Assembly (NCBI GenBank): GCA_032433765.1
Contig: JAVIAB010000156.1
Coordinates: forward strand, 84,861,015 to 84,925,014
Direction of reading: 5' to 3'
Origin: Megaustenia siamemsis
Lineage: Eukaryota; Mollusca; Gastropoda; Stylommatophora; Ariophantidae
DNA: 64,000 nt
In this document: in pieces, positions 1 to 12,305 of the stretch
Position numbering within the stretch: position 1 is the stretch's first letter
Layout: every line of letters starts with the position of its first letter
The notes under the pieces: generated by a model
Seen by the model: only the letters and a program-made list of their open reading frames with translations
Databases searched by the model: none
Told to the model about the DNA's origin: nothing
Position numbers and translations under genes: made by a program

Positions 1-571
1 GTCTTTGACTTCTCCTTTCTCTCGCCATGTTTCTCACCTTTCCTTCTCTCTCCATTGTCAGTCTCTATTTCTCTCTCCCTCTCCCTTTCCCTCAGTCTTT
101 CTCCCTCTCTCCAATTCTCTCCCTCTTCCTCTCTCCCTCCCCCCCTCTCTCTCTCACTCCCTCTCCCTCACTCGCTCCCTTCATCTCTCTCACTCTGCCT
201 CTCCCTCACTTCCTCCTTCATCTCTCTCACTCCCTCTCCCTCACTCCCTCCCTTCATCTCTCTCACTCTGCCTCTCTCCCTCCCCTCTCTCTCTCACTCC
301 CTCTCCCTCACTCCCTCCCTTCATCTCTCTCACTCTGCCTCTCTCTCACTTTCACTCTCTCTCTCTCTCGCCTCCTCCTTCCCTCCATCCGTTTCCATCT
401 CACCTATCTCTCCCTCCCCCCTCTCTCACTCCCTCTCTCTCACTGCCTCTCTTCCTCTAACTCTCCCTTACTCTTCATCTCTCACCCTTTCTCTCGCCTT
501 TTCCTTCTCTCCATCACTCTCCATCTCCCTCCCTCTGCCTCTCTCCACCTTTCTCTCTCCTTCTCTCCATC
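1..571. repeat. CT-rich pyrimidine tract
   Basis: Almost pure C/T on the plus strand, dominated by CTCTCTCCCTC-like runs. A longer imperfect periodicity is visible: the phrase CTTCATCTCTCTCACTC recurs near 179, 206, 251 and 318, so part of the tract is a degenerate minisatellite of about 67-72 bp. All three plus frames stay open because the unit lacks A and G, giving Ser/Leu/Pro-rich translations with no coding value. The tract probably continues left of the window. Long homopyrimidine tracts can adopt triplex structure, which is only a possibility here. Confidence 0.9.
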
Positions 572-780
572 TGCTATAAATATGAATCTCCCCATAGGTT
601 GTTAAACTCTAGGATAAAATAAGCAGTGACGTCAGCACAAAGGTAAGCTATTCTGTTCGGCTTTTTTACTTCCCTGGGAAGATTGTTCTTATAAGGGGAA
701 TATAACTCGTGTCAGTAAAGATAGCCTGAGATAATTAGATGGCAGGCAGGCTCTGGGTGGACAGAGATTGATTCTCTATA
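572..780. other. Non-repetitive island between two arrays
   Basis: About 200 bp of complex sequence between the CT tract and the 12-bp minisatellite. It opens with TATAAATA (575-582), contains a full CRE palindrome (627-634) and a GGTAAG that could be a splice donor (about 641-646). No open frame of useful length is present. The TATA-like string and CRE may be chance in AT-rich DNA, and no transcript start can be shown. Confidence 0.6.
627..634. promoter_or_regulatory. CRE palindrome TGACGTCA
   Basis: A perfect 8-bp cyclic-AMP response element, the consensus for CREB/ATF bZIP factors, lying 45 bp to the right of TATAAATA. Three more perfect copies occur in other unique islands of this window (42398, 42438, 62613). 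Function is inferred from sequence match alone. Confidence 0.3.
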
Positions 781-3700
781 GAGTTGGTTCTTTCGGTGGA
801 GTTAGTTCTTGGGTTGGTTCTTGAGTTGGTTCTAGAGTGGGTTCTAGAGTTGGTTCTTGAGTTGGTTCTTGAGTTGGTTCTTGAGTTGGTTCTTGAGTTG
901 GTTCATGAGTTTGTTCTAGAGTGGGTTCTAGAGTTGGTTCTTTCGGTGGAGTTAGTTCTTGGGTTGGTTCTTGAGTTGGTTCTAGAGTGGGTTCTAGAGT
1001 TGGTTCTTCAGTTGGTTCTTGAGTTGGTTCTAGAGTTGGTTCTAGAGTTGGTTCTTGAGTGGTTCTTGAGTTGGTTCTGGAGTTGGTTCCTGAGTTGATT
1101 CTTGAGTTGGTTCTAGAGTTGGTTCTTGAGTTAATTCTAGGGTTGGTTCTAGAGTTGGTTCTAGAGTTGGTTCTTGAGTTGATTCTAGAGTGGGTTCTTG
1201 AGTTGGTTCTAGAGTTAGTTCTTGAGTTGATTCTAGAGTGGGTTCTTGAGTTGGTTCTAGAGTTGGTTCTAGAGTTGGTTCTTGAGTTGATTCTAGAGTT
1301 GGTTCTAGAGTTGGTTCTAGAGTTGGTTCTTGAGTTGATTCTAGAGTGGGTTCTTGAGTTGGTTCTAGAGTTAGTTCTTGAGTTGGTTCTTGAGGTTGGG
1401 TTTTAGATTTGGTTCTTAATTTGTTTCTAGAGTTGGTTTTAGAGTTGATTCTTGAGTTTTTCTAGATAAGGTTCTGAGTTGGTTTTTGAGTTGGTTCTTG
1501 AGTTTGTTCTAGAATTGGTTCTAGAGTTGATTCTTGAGTTGTTTCTAGATAAGGTTCTTGAGTTCTTTATTGAGTTGGTTCATGAGTGGTTCTGTCGGTG
1601 GAGTTGGTTCTATTGTTGGTTCAAAAGCTTTTTCTAAAGTTGATTCTAATGTTGGTTCTCTAACTGGAGTTGGTCCTGGTGGTGGTTCACTCGATGGAGT
1701 TGGTCCAAGAGTTGGTTCAAGAGTTGGTACTATCGGTGAAGTTGGTTCAAATGTTGATTCTAGAGTTGGTTTTAGAGATGGTTTTTTCGGTGGAGTTGGT
1801 TCCAGAGTTGGTTCAAGTGTTGATTCTAGAGTTGGTTTTAGAGCTGGTTCTTTCGGTGGAGTTGGTTCCAGAGTTGGTTCAAGTGTTGATTCTAGAGCTG
1901 TTTCTCTCGGTGGAGTTGGTTCTAGAGTTGGTTCTAGAGTTGGTTCTAGAGCTGTTTCTCCCGGTGGAGTTGGTTCTAGAGTTGGTTCTAGAGTTGAATC
2001 TAAATGTGGTTCTCCCAGTGGAGTTGGTTCTAGAGTTGGTTCTAAATTTGATTCTAAAGATGGTTCTTGAGTTGGTTCTAGAGTTGGTTCTAGAGCTCGT
2101 TCTAAAGTTGCTTTTAGAGTTGCTTTTAGAGTTGGTTCTAGAGTTGGTTCTAGAGTTGGTATTAGATTTGATTCTAAAGATGGTTCTTGAGTTGGTTCTA
2201 GAGTTGGTTCTAGAGTTGGTTCTAAAGTTGGTTCTAGAATTGGTTCTAGATTTGATTCTAAAGATGGTTCTTGAGTTGGTTCTAGACTTGGTTCTGGAGT
2301 TGGTTCTTGAGTTGTTTCTAGAATTGGTTCTAGATTTGATTCTAGAGTTGGTTCTAGAGTTGGTTTTAGAGTTGATTCTAAAGATGGTTCTTGAGTTGGT
2401 TCTAGAGTTGGTTCTAGAGTTGCTTTTAGAGTTGGTTCTAGAGTTGGTTCTAGAGTTGGTTCTAGAGTTGGTTCTAGATTTGATTCTAAAGATGGTTCTT
2501 GAGTTGGTTCTAGAGTTGTTTCTAGATTTGGTTCTAGAGTTGGTTCTAGTGTTGGTTCTAGAGTTGGTTCTAGAGTTGGTTCTAGATTTGATTCTAGAGT
2601 TGGTTCTAGAGGTGGTTTTAGAGTTGGTTCTAGAGTTGGTTCTAGAGTTGCTTTTAGAGTTGGTTCTAGAGTTGGTTCTAGAGTTGGTTCTAGATTTGAT
2701 TCTAAAGATGGTTCTTGAGTGGTTCTAGAGTTGGTTCTAGATTTGGTTCTAGAGTTTGTTCTAGAGTTGGTTCTAGAGTGTTGGTTCTAGTTCTAGAGTT
2801 GGTTCTAGTTTTGATTCTAGAGTTGGTTCTAGAGTTGGTTCTAGAGTTGGTTCTAGAGTTGGTTCTAGAGGTGGTTTTAGAGTTGGTTCTCGAGTTGGTT
2901 CTCGAGTTGCTTTTAGAGTTGGTTCTAGAGTTGGTTCTAGATTATATTCTAAAGATGGTTCTAGAGTTGGTTCTAGAGTTGGTTTCGGAGTTGGTTCTAG
3001 AGTTGGTTCTAGAGTTGCTTTTAGAGTTGGTTCTAGAGTTGGTTCTAGATTTGATTCTAAAGATGGTTCTTAAGTTGGTTCCAGAGTTGGTTCTAGAGTT
3101 GGTTCTAGAGTTGGTTCTAGTGTTGATTCTAGAGTTGGTTCTTGAGTTGTTTCTAGAATTGGTTCTATAGTTGGCTCTATAATTGATTATTGAGTTTGTT
3201 CTAGATTTCGTTCTATAGTTGGCTCTATAGTTGATTATAGAGTTGGTTCTAGATTTGGTTCTATAGTTGACTCTATAGTTGATTATAGATTTGGTTCTTG
3301 AGTTGTTTCTAGAGTTGGTTGTAGTGTTGGTTCTAGAGTTGGTTCTTTAATTGTTTCTAGAGTTTGTTTTCTGAATGGAGTTGGCTCAATAGTTGGTTCT
3401 ATAGTTGGTTCTAGAATTGGTTCTATAGTTGGTTCTATATTTGGTTCTAGATTTGTATCTAGAGTAGGTTCTACAGTTGGTTCTGGAGGTGGTTCTAAAG
3501 TTGATTCCAACAGTGGCGTTGGTTCTATAGTTGGTTCTATAGTTGGTTCTGGAGTTGGTTCTATAGTTGGCCCTAGATTTTGTTCTTGGTTAGTTTTTAT
3601 AGTTGGTTGTAAATTTGGTTCAATAGTTGGTTGTAAATTTGGTTCTAGAGTTGGTTCTATAGTTGGTTGTAGGGTTGGTTCTATAGTTGGTTGTAGGGTT

Positions 3701-3790
3701 GGTTCTATAGTTGGTTCAATATTTGATTCTATATTTGTTTAAAAAGCTGGTTCTCTACGTGGTATTGGTTTTATCGGTTGAGTTAATTCT
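781..3790. repeat. 12-bp minisatellite (GTTGGTTCTAGA)n
   Basis: About 250 tandem copies of a 12-bp unit with consensus GTTGGTTCTAGA. Most units carry the palindrome TCTAGA. The array is zoned: 781-1557 mixes TTCTTGAG and TTCTAGAG units; 1558-2070 adds a TCGGTGGAGTT variant every few units; 2071-3170 is the most uniform part; 3170-3790 drifts to GGTTCTATAGTT units. Because 12 is a multiple of 3 and the unit lacks stops, long plus-strand frames appear (for example 1670-2728, Leu-Val-Leu-Glu repeats) and one minus-strand frame (3283-3510, Glu-Pro-Thr repeats). I do not read these as genes: there is no unique domain, and the frames simply follow array purity. Confidence 0.95.
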
Positions 3791-4040
3791 CTCCGTAGTG
3801 TCTGTTATTCTAAGGTGCTTTTCTGGGCGTGCTCAACTGGAAGATGTATATTACATCAACTCAGACTTCTGTCAGTAACATCTTTTATGTAATATCCTTT
3901 CTGTAACATCTTTTATGTAACATTCTTTTAAAAATATCCTTTTTGTAACATCCTTTCTCTAAAATACTCTAAATAAGAACCTTTCTCTAATATAATCTCA
4001 GCGACATCCTTTCTGTAACATACTTTCAGTAACATCCTTT

Positions 4041-5485
4041 CTCTAAAATACTCTTCGTAAAATCATTTCTTTATTTAACATACTCTCAGGAACATCCTTT
4101 CTGTAACATCCGTTCTGTATCTTCCTTTCTGTAACATCCTTTCTCTAACATGATCTCAGTAACATCCTTTCCCTAACATACTCTCAGTAACATCCTTTCC
4201 CTAACACTCTCTAACATCTTTGTAACATCCTTTCTCTATCATACTTCAGTAACATACTGTCTGTAACATCCTTTCCTATCATACTCAGTACATCCTTCTG
4301 TAACATCCTTTCTCTTCACACTCTCAGTAACATCCCTTCTGTAACATCCTTTCTCATACTCTCAGTAACATCCCTTCTGTAACATCCTTTCTCTTCACTC
4401 TCAGTAACATACTGTCTGTAACATCCTTTCTCTATCATACTCTCAGTAACATCCTTCTGTAACATCCTTTCTCTATCATACTCTCAGTAACATCCCTTCT
4501 GTAACATTCTTTCTCTATCATACTCTCAGTAACATCCCTTCTGTAACACCTTTCTCTATCACATCTCCTATGTCTGTAACATCCTTTCTCTATCACACTC
4601 TCAGTAACATCCTTCTGTAACATCCTTTCTCTATCACACTCTCAGTAACATCCTTCTGTAACATCCTTTCTCTATCACACTCTCAGTAACATCCCTTCTG
4701 TAACATCCTCTCTATCACACTCTCAGTAACATACTGTCTGTAACATCCTTCTCTATCACACTCTCAGTAACACCCTTCTGTACATCTTTCTCTATCACAC
4801 TCTCAGTAACATCCCTCTGTAACATCCTTTCTCTATCATACTCTCAGTAACATCCTTTCTCTATCACACTCTCAGTAACTCCCTTCTGTAACATCCTTTC
4901 TCTATCACACTCTCAGTAACATCCCTTCTGTAACATCCTTCTCTATCATACTCTCAGTAACATCCCTTCTGTAACATCCTTTCTCTATCATACTCTCAGT
5001 AACATCCCTTCTGTAACATCCTTTCTCTATCATACTCTCAGTAACATACTGTCTGTAACATCCTTTCTCTATCATACTCTCAGTAACATCCCTTCTGTAA
5101 CATCCTTTCTCTATCACACTCTCAGTAACATCCTTTCTGTAACATCCTTTCTATAACATTCATTCTGTAACATCCTTTCTCTATCACACTCTCAGTAACA
5201 TCCTTTCTGTAACATCCTTTCTATAACATTCATTCTGTAACATCCTTTCTCTATCATACTCTCAGTAACATCCCTTCTGTAACATCCTTTCGCTATCATA
5301 CTCTCAATAACATCCTTTCTATAACATCCTTTCTGTAGCATCCTTTCTCTATCATACTCTCGGTAACATCCTTTCTATAACATCCTTTCTCTATCATACT
5401 CACAGTAACATCCTTCTACAACATCCTATCTCTAGCACACTCTCAGTAACATCCTTTCTGGTACATACTCTCACTAACATTCTTT
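4041..5485. repeat. Higher-order repeat, copy A, in the 14-bp family
   Basis: Copy A opens with CTCTAAAATACTCTTCGTAA followed by a distinctive ATTTCTTTATTTAACATAC phrase (near 4064). It ends with the run around 5291-5480 that includes CGCTATCATA, GTAGCATCC and CTTTCTGGTACATACTC. The same ordered set of rare variants recurs in copy B, showing a segmental tandem duplication of about 1.2-1.4 kb. Confidence 0.8.
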
Positions 5486-6690
5486 CTCTAAAATACTCTT
5501 CGTAACATCATTTCTTTATTTAACATACTCTCAGGAACATCCTTTCTGTAACATCCGTTCTGTATCTTCCTTTCTGTAACATCCTTTCTCTAACATGATC
5601 TCAGTAACATCCTTTCCCTAACATACTCTCAGTAACATCCTTTCTGTAACATCCTTTCTCTATCATACTCTCAGTAACATACTGTCTGTAACATCCTTTC
5701 TCTAACATACTCTCAGTAACATCCCTTCTGTAACATCCTTTCTCTTTCACACTCTCAGTAACATACTGTCTGTAACATCCTTTCTCTATCATACTCTCAG
5801 TAACATCCCTTCTGTAACATCCTTTCTCTATCATACTCTCAGTAACATCCCTTCTGTAACATCCTTTCTCTATCACACTCTCAGTAACATACTGTCTGTA
5901 ACATCCTTTCTCTATCACACTCTCAGTAACATCCCTTCTGTAACATCCTTTCTCTATCACACTCTCAGTAACATCCCTTCTGTAACATCCTTTCTCTATC
6001 ATACTCTCAGTAACATCCCTTCTGTAACATCCTTTCTCTATCATACTCTCAGTAAATACTGTCTGTAACATCCTTTCTCTATCATACTCTCAGTAACATC
6101 CCTTCTGTAACATCCTTTCTCTATCTCATACTCTCTGTAACATCCTTTCTATAACCTTCTGTAACATCCTTTCTCTATCACACTCTCAGTAACATCCTTC
6201 TGTAACATCCTTCTATAACATTCATTCTGTAACATCCTTTCTCTATCATACTCTCAGTAACATACTGTCTGTAACATCCTTTCTCTATCACACTCTCAGT
6301 AACATCCCTTCTGTAACATCCTTTTCTATACACTCAGTAACATCCCTTCTGTAACATCCTTTCTCTATCATACTCTCAGTAACATCCCTTCTGTAACATC
6401 CTTCTCTATCATACTCTCATAACATACTGTCTGTAACATCCTTTCTCTATCATACTCTCAGTAACATCCCTTCTGTAACATCCTTTCGCTATCATACTCT
6501 CAATAACATCCTTTCTATAACATCCTTTCTGTAGCATCCTTTCTCTATCATACTCTCGGTAACATCCTTTCTATAACATCCTTTCTCTATCATACTCACA
6601 GTAACATCCTTTCTACAACATCCTATCTCTAGCACACTCTCAGTAACATCCTTTCTGGTACATACTCTCACTAACATTCTTTATGTAACA
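5486..6690. repeat. Higher-order repeat, copy B, in the 14-bp family
   Basis: The opening phrase of copy A recurs 1445 bp downstream (TTATTTAACA at 4071 and 5516). The closing variants recur 1196 bp downstream (CGCTATCATA at 5291 and 6487). The difference between the offsets shows that copy B has lost, or copy A gained, about 250 bp of internal units since the duplication. Confidence 0.8.
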
Positions 6691-8089
6691 TCCTTTGTGT
6701 AACATTTTTTCTCTAACATAAAGTAACATCCTTTCTCTAACATACTCCTTGTAACATCATTTATGTAAAATCCATTCAGTAACATATTCTCAGTAACATC
6801 CCTTCTGTAACATCCTTTCACTAACGTCCTTTCTGTAACATCCCTCCTATAACAAACTACAGTAACATCCTTTCTGTAACATCCTTTCTGTAACATCCCT
6901 TTACTAACATACTCTCAGTAACATCCTTTCTGTAAAATCCTATCTCTAACATTCTCTCAGTAACATCCTTTCTGCAACATACTCTCAGTAACATCGTTTC
7001 TGTAATATCCTTTTTGTAACATCCTTTCTGTAACATACTCTCAGTAACATTCTTTCTTTAACATCTTTTCTGTTACATATTCTCAGTAATATCCTTTCTG
7101 TAACATACTTTCTCTACCATCATTTATGTAACATCCTTCCTTTAACATACTATAGTAACACTTTTCTGTAACATCCTTTCTCTAACATAATCTCAGTAAC
7201 ATCTTTTCTGTAACATACTCGCAGTAACATCCCATCTGTAAAATCCCTTTTGTAACATATTCTCAGTAACATGCTTCTGTAACATACTTTATCTACCGTC
7301 CTTTATGTAACATCCTTCCTTTAACATACTATGTAACATATTCTCAGTAATATCCTTTCTGTAACATACTTCCTCTACCATCCTTTGTGCAACATCCTTC
7401 CTTTAACATATATCTGTAACATACTCTCAGTAACATCCTTTCTGTAACATCCTCTCGGTAATATTCTTACTGTAACATACTATCTGTAACATACTCTCAG
7501 TAACATCCTTTCTCTAACATCCTTTCTCTAACATACCACAGTAACATCCTTTCTGTAACATCCTTTCTGTAACATACTCACAGTAACATCCTTTCTGTAA
7601 CATCCTTTCTGTAACATACTCACAGTAACATCCTTTCTGTAACATTCTTTCTCTAACATACCCTCAGTAACATCCTTTCTGTAACATACTTTCTGTAACA
7701 TACTTTCTGTAACATCCTTTCTCTAACATACTCACAGTAACATCTTTCTCTAACATCCTTTCTGTAACATACTCTCAGTAACATCCGTTCTCTAACATCC
7801 GTTCTGTAACATCCTTTCTGTAACATCTTTTCTGTAACATCCTTTCTGTAACATACTCACAGTAACATCCTTTCTGTAACATCCTTTCAGTAACATCCTT
7901 TCTGTAACATCCTTTCTGTAACATACTCACAATAACATCCTTTCTGTAACATCCTTTCTCTAACATACTCACAGTAACATCCTTTCTGTAACATCCTTGC
8001 TGTAACATACTCTCAGTGACATCCTTTCTTTAACATACTTTCAATAACATCCTTTCTTCAATATACTCTTTAAAAAATAAATCCTTTCT

Positions 8090-9118
8090 GAAACACAATC
8101 TCACTAACATCCTTTCAGTAACATCCTTTCTGCTAAAAACTCTCAGTAACATCCTTTCTGTAACATCCTTTCTGTAACATACTCTTAGTAACATCCTTTC
8201 AGTAACATCCTTTCTGCTAAATACTCTCAGTAACATCCTTTCTGTAACATCCTTTCTGCTAAATACTCTCAGTAACATCCTTTCAGTAACATTCTTTCTG
8301 CTAAATACTCTCAGTAACATCCTTTCAGTAACATCCTTTCTGCTAAATACTCTCAGTAACATCCTTTCTGCTAAATACTCTCAGTAACATCCTTTCAGTA
8401 ACATCCTTTCTGCTAAATACTCTCAGTAACATCCTTTTTGTAACATACTCTCAGTAACATCCTTTCTGCTAAATACTCTCAGTAACATCCTTTCTGCTAA
8501 ATACTCTCAGTAACATCCTTTCTGCTAAATACTCAGTCAGTAACATCCTTTCAGTAACATCCTTTCTGCTAATACTCTCAGTAACATCCTTTCTGCTAAA
8601 TACTCTCAGTAACATCCTTTCAGTAACATCCTTTCTGCTAAATACTCTCAGTAACATCCTTTCAGTAACATCCTTTCTGCTAAATACTCTCAGTAACATC
8701 CTTTCTGCTAAATACTCTCAGTAACATCCTTTCTGTAACATACTCTTAGTAACATCCTTTCAGTACATCCTTTCTGCTAAATACTCTCAGTAACATCCTT
8801 TCTGTAACATCCTTTCTGCTAAATACTCTCAGTAACATCCTTTCTGTAACATCCTTTCTGCTAAATACTCTCAGTAACATCCTTTCTGTAACATCCTTTC
8901 TGCTAAATACTCTCAGTAACATCCTTTCTGTAACATCCTTTCTGCTAAATACTCTCAGTAACATCCTTTCTGCTAAATACTCTCAGTAACATCCTTTCAG
9001 TAACATCCTTTCTGCTAAATACTCTCAGTAACATCCTTTCTGCTAAATACTCTCTGTAACATCCCTTTCTGCTAAATATCAGTAACATCCTTCTGCTAAA
9101 TACTCTCAGTAACATCCT
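8090..9118. repeat. Sub-array with CTGCTAAATACTCTCAG variant
   Basis: Within the 14-bp family this zone is homogenised for a 28- or 42-bp unit containing CTGCTAAATACTCTCAG and GTAACATCCTTTC. The minus-strand translation gives a 14-residue repeat (MLLRVFSRKDVTER). The sharp change from neighbouring zones suggests a recent local expansion. Confidence 0.8.
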
Positions 9119-9840
9119 TCTATATCTCTTTTCTGTAACATCCTTTCTCTAAAATACTCTCAGTAACATCCTTTCTGTATCTTCCGTTCTGTAACATCAT
9201 TTCTCTAAATACTCTCAGTAACATCCTTCTGTATCTGTTCTAACATCATCTCTAAAATACTCTCAGTAACATCCTTTCTGTATCTTCCGTTCTGTAACAT
9301 CATTTCTCTAAAATACTCTCAGTAACATCCTTTCTGTATCTTCGTTCTGTAACATCATTTCTCTAAAATACTCTCAGTAACATCCTTCCTGTATCTTCTC
9401 TGTAACATCCTTTCTGTATCTTCCGTTCTGTAACATCCTTTCTCTAAAAAACTCTCAGTAACATCTTTCTGTATCTTCCTTTCTGTAACATCCTTGCTCT
9501 AAAATACTCTCAGTAACATCCTTTCTGTATCTTCCTTTCTGTATCTTCCTTTCTGTAGCATCCTTTCTCTAAAATACTCTCAGTATCATCCTTCCTGTAT
9601 CTTCCTTTCTGTAACATCATTTCTCTAAAATACCGTCAGTAACATCCTTTCTGTATCTTCCTTTCTGTAACATCATTTCTCTAAAATACCGTCAGTAACA
9701 TCCTTTCTGTATCTTCCTTTCTGTAACTTCCTTTCTTTAAAATACCGTCAGTAACATCATTTCTGTATGTTCCTTTCAGTAACATCCTTTCTCTAAAATA
9801 CCGTCAGTAACATCATGTCTATAACATACTCTCAGTAACA
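9119..9840. repeat. Sub-array with GTATCTTCC variant
   Basis: Units combine CTGTATCTTCC, CTGTAACATCATTTCTCT and AAAATAC(T/C)(C/G)TCAGTAAC in a block of about 56 bp. A CCGTCAG variant replaces CTCTCAG in the right half (about 9630-9810), so this zone also shows stepwise spread of variants. Confidence 0.75.
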
Positions 9841-10172
9841 TAGTTACTGTAACACCCTTTCTGTATCATACACTCAGTAACATTTTTTTCTGTAACATCC
9901 TTAATGTAATATCCTTTCTTGATCATCTCTTTATCATCCTCTCAGTAACATCCTCTCTGTAAAATTCTCTCAATAAGATCCTCTCTGTAACATCCTCCCT
10001 GTAACATTCTCTCTGTAACATTCTCTCTGTAACATTCTCTTTGTAAAATTCTCTCAATAAGATCCTCTCTGTAACATCCTCTCTGTAACATCCTCCCTGT
10101 AACATTCTCTCTGTAACATTCTCTCAGTAACATCCTCTCTGTAACATCCACTCTGTAACATTTTCTCAGTAA
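9841..10172. repeat. Right-edge sub-array, CTCTCTGTAACATYCT units
   Basis: The last 330 bp of the family use CTCTCTGTAACATCCT and CTCTCTGTAACATTCT, with AAAATTCTCTCAATAAG inserts at about 9962 and 10046. The array decays at about 10172 into unique sequence. Confidence 0.75.
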
Positions 10173-10984
10173 CTGTTGCTCTGGTCTATGCCACCTTAAA
10201 GTCACGTCGTTAATTACCTGTCGATGATGTCACAACTTGATGAACATCATTAAAGATGGTAACAACATCAAGAAAGGCGGATGAAGCTGCAGATGTTGGA
10301 TGTTATTGATGTTCCTGGAGTAACACATGACTTACGTGTCGTTGGACGGCTCATTTTACAATGTCGCAGTGTTGATGTCACACCAGTTAGAGAACCACCG
10401 CTCTCATCTGTCAACACGTGATTACATAGATAACGGTTCTGTGGTACATCAGCCATGAAACGTGGCGACCCCGACAAGTCCGGGCAGCAATAACTCTCTG
10501 TGACTATGCCTGGGACGGACAGAGGATTGGCCAGTTGATACAACAGCGTCTGACCCAGAAAATGGTTTCACTTAATCACTGTTCTGACTAGTAACAAAGA
10601 AACGAAACTATTCGTGGCAACGATTACTTGAATCTAATTAGAAATAGTTTGAACAAAGATACATCACAAACAGCTCTTGATCATTCGTGAAAGCGTTGCA
10701 TTGTTAGAACTTGACGTGTTGCCGTGAAATGCAATTTGGAGTTTTTGTTTGCTTCACTGACAGCGCTAGTTGGAGCGGATAATGTGGCGGTGGGATGACG
10801 ACATTGGGTTCAAGTACTGGTGATGTGTGATGCAACAATTGGATCAAGGAAGTCACAGAATGGGCAAGTTGTTGGCATTAGAGCAACTCTTTCTGTTAAT
10901 ATCTGCCAAACTCTCACTTGCGTTTTACGATTTATTTTACAGTTTGAATTTTGTTCTATTTTTTATGTTTCATTCTTTATATAA
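10173..10984. other. Non-repetitive island of about 0.8 kb
   Basis: Complex sequence of balanced composition between the 14-bp and 18-bp arrays. It holds one candidate exon on the minus strand (10336-10549). The rest (10550-10984) shows no long frame, no RNA gene and no recognised element. The right end becomes AT-rich before the 18-bp array starts. Confidence 0.6.
10336..10549 (-). CDS. Candidate internal exon, unknown protein
   Basis: An open minus-strand frame runs through this whole island. Its limits are suggested by a 3' splice acceptor (TTTCTGGGTCAG, AG at 10551-10550) and a consensus 5' donor GTAAGT (10335-10330). The stretch between, about 71 codons, translates to a mixed, non-repetitive sequence with four cysteines, for example ESYCCPDLSGSPRF and NRYLCNHVL. 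I do not recognise the family and see no partner exon nearby, since both flanks are minisatellite. It could equally be a chance open frame in a short unique region. Confidence 0.25.
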
Positions 10985-12092
10985 TGTATGTCCTTGCTGC
11001 CAATGTTGTCTTTGCTGGCAATGTTGTCTTTGCTGCCAATGTTGTTTTAATGCTGTCAATGTTGTCTTTGCTGTCAATGTTGTTTTTGCTGTCAATGTTG
11101 TCTTTGCTGCCAATGTTGTTTTAATGCTGGCAATGTTGTCTTTGCTGTCAATGTTGTCTTTGCTGTCAATGTTGTCTTTGCTGTCAATGTTGTCTTTGCT
11201 GTCAATGTTGTCTTTGCTGTCAATGCTGTCTTTGCTGTCAATGTTGTCTTTGCTGTCAATGTTGTCTTTGCTGCCAATGTTGTCTTTGCTGGCAATGTTA
11301 TCTTTGCTTACAATGTTGTCTTTGCTGTCAATGTTATCTTTGCTGTCAATGTTGTCTTTGCTGCCAATGTTGTCCTTGGTGTCAATGTTGTCTTTGCTGG
11401 CAGTGTTGTCTTTGCTGTCAATGTTGTCTTTGCTGTCAATGTTGTCTTTGGTGTCAATGTTATCTTTGCTGGCAATGTTGTCTTTGCTGTCAATGTTGTC
11501 TGTATTGTCAATGTTGTCTTTGCTGGCAATGTTGTCTTTGCTGTCAATGTTGTCTTTGTTGTCAATGTTATCTTTGCTGGCAATTTTGTCTTTGCTGTCA
11601 ATGTTGTCTTTGTTGTCAATGTTATCTTTGCTGACAATGTTGTCTTTGCTGTCAATGTTGTCTTTGCTGTCAATGTTGTCTTTGATGTCAATGTTGTCAA
11701 TGTTGTCTTTGCTGTCAATGTTGTCTTTGCTGTCAATGTTGTCTTTGCTGTCAATGTTGTTTTTGCTGTCCATATTGTCTTTGCTGCCAATGTTGTTTTA
11801 ATGCTGGCAATGTTGTCTTTGCTGTCAATGTTGTCTTTGCTGGCAATGTTATCTTTCCTGTCAATGTTGTCTTTGCTGTCATTGTTGTCTTTGCTGCCAA
11901 TGTTGTCATTCCTGCAAATGTTGTCTTTGCTGTCAATGTTGTCTTTGCTGCCAATGTTGTCATTCCTGCCAATGTTGTCTTTGCTGTCAATGTTGTCTTT
12001 GTTGTCTTTGCTGGCAATGTTATCTTTGCTGTCAATGTTGTCTTTGCTGCCAATGTTGTCATTCCTGCCAATGTTGTCTTTGCTGACAATGT
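10985..12092. repeat. 18-bp minisatellite (TTGTCTTTGCTGTCAATG)n
   Basis: About 61 copies of an 18-bp unit, with common variants at the CTGTC/CTGCC/CTGGC position and a few CATTCCTGC units near 11905-12065. The period is six codons and the unit lacks stops on both strands, so long frames overlap in opposite directions (10827-11801 plus, 10970-11773 minus, 11308-12123 minus). They translate to MLSLLS or DNIDSK repeats. Because both strands stay open equally, I treat this as non-coding minisatellite. Confidence 0.95.
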
Positions 12093-12305
12093 CCAATATT
12101 GTCAAGCATATTTTTCTGTTCACCTTCTCCTTATTTCTCCCTTACAGTTCAATAATATTATATTTCTTTTGTAAATGTCAAATTGGATTTATCATAATCC
12201 GACTGGAGACTTTTACTAAAACTCTTCAACCAGACAATCGTTCAAAATGTGGTGTCTCTCCTCCATTACGCAGGTAACCGTAGCAGTTGCAAATGTTTGA
12301 ACAAA

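Larger units (their letters stand above)
3868..10172. repeat. 14-bp minisatellite family, 42-bp superunit
   Basis: About 6.3 kb built on a 14-bp core GTAACATCCTTTCT, with sub-variants such as CTCTCAGTAACATCC and CTCTATCATA. Because 14 is not a multiple of 3, the protein-level period is 42 bp (14 residues), which yields minus-strand frames with a 14-residue repeat such as MIEKGCYRRDVTES. Successive zones use different variants and are listed separately. Many single-base dropouts occur in 4195-4830, 6120-6420 and 9060-9420, which break the frames and may be assembly errors. I see no non-repetitive segment inside it. Confidence 0.95.

Noticed and set aside
1670..2728. 352-codon Leu-Val-Leu-Glu frame
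   Set aside because: A by-product of the 12-bp unit, which has no stop in this frame. The start codon is not ATG and no non-repeat part exists.
10827..12123. Overlapping long frames on both strands in the 18-bp array
   Set aside because: An 18-bp unit without stops on either strand gives such frames automatically. Simultaneous coding on both strands is implausible.
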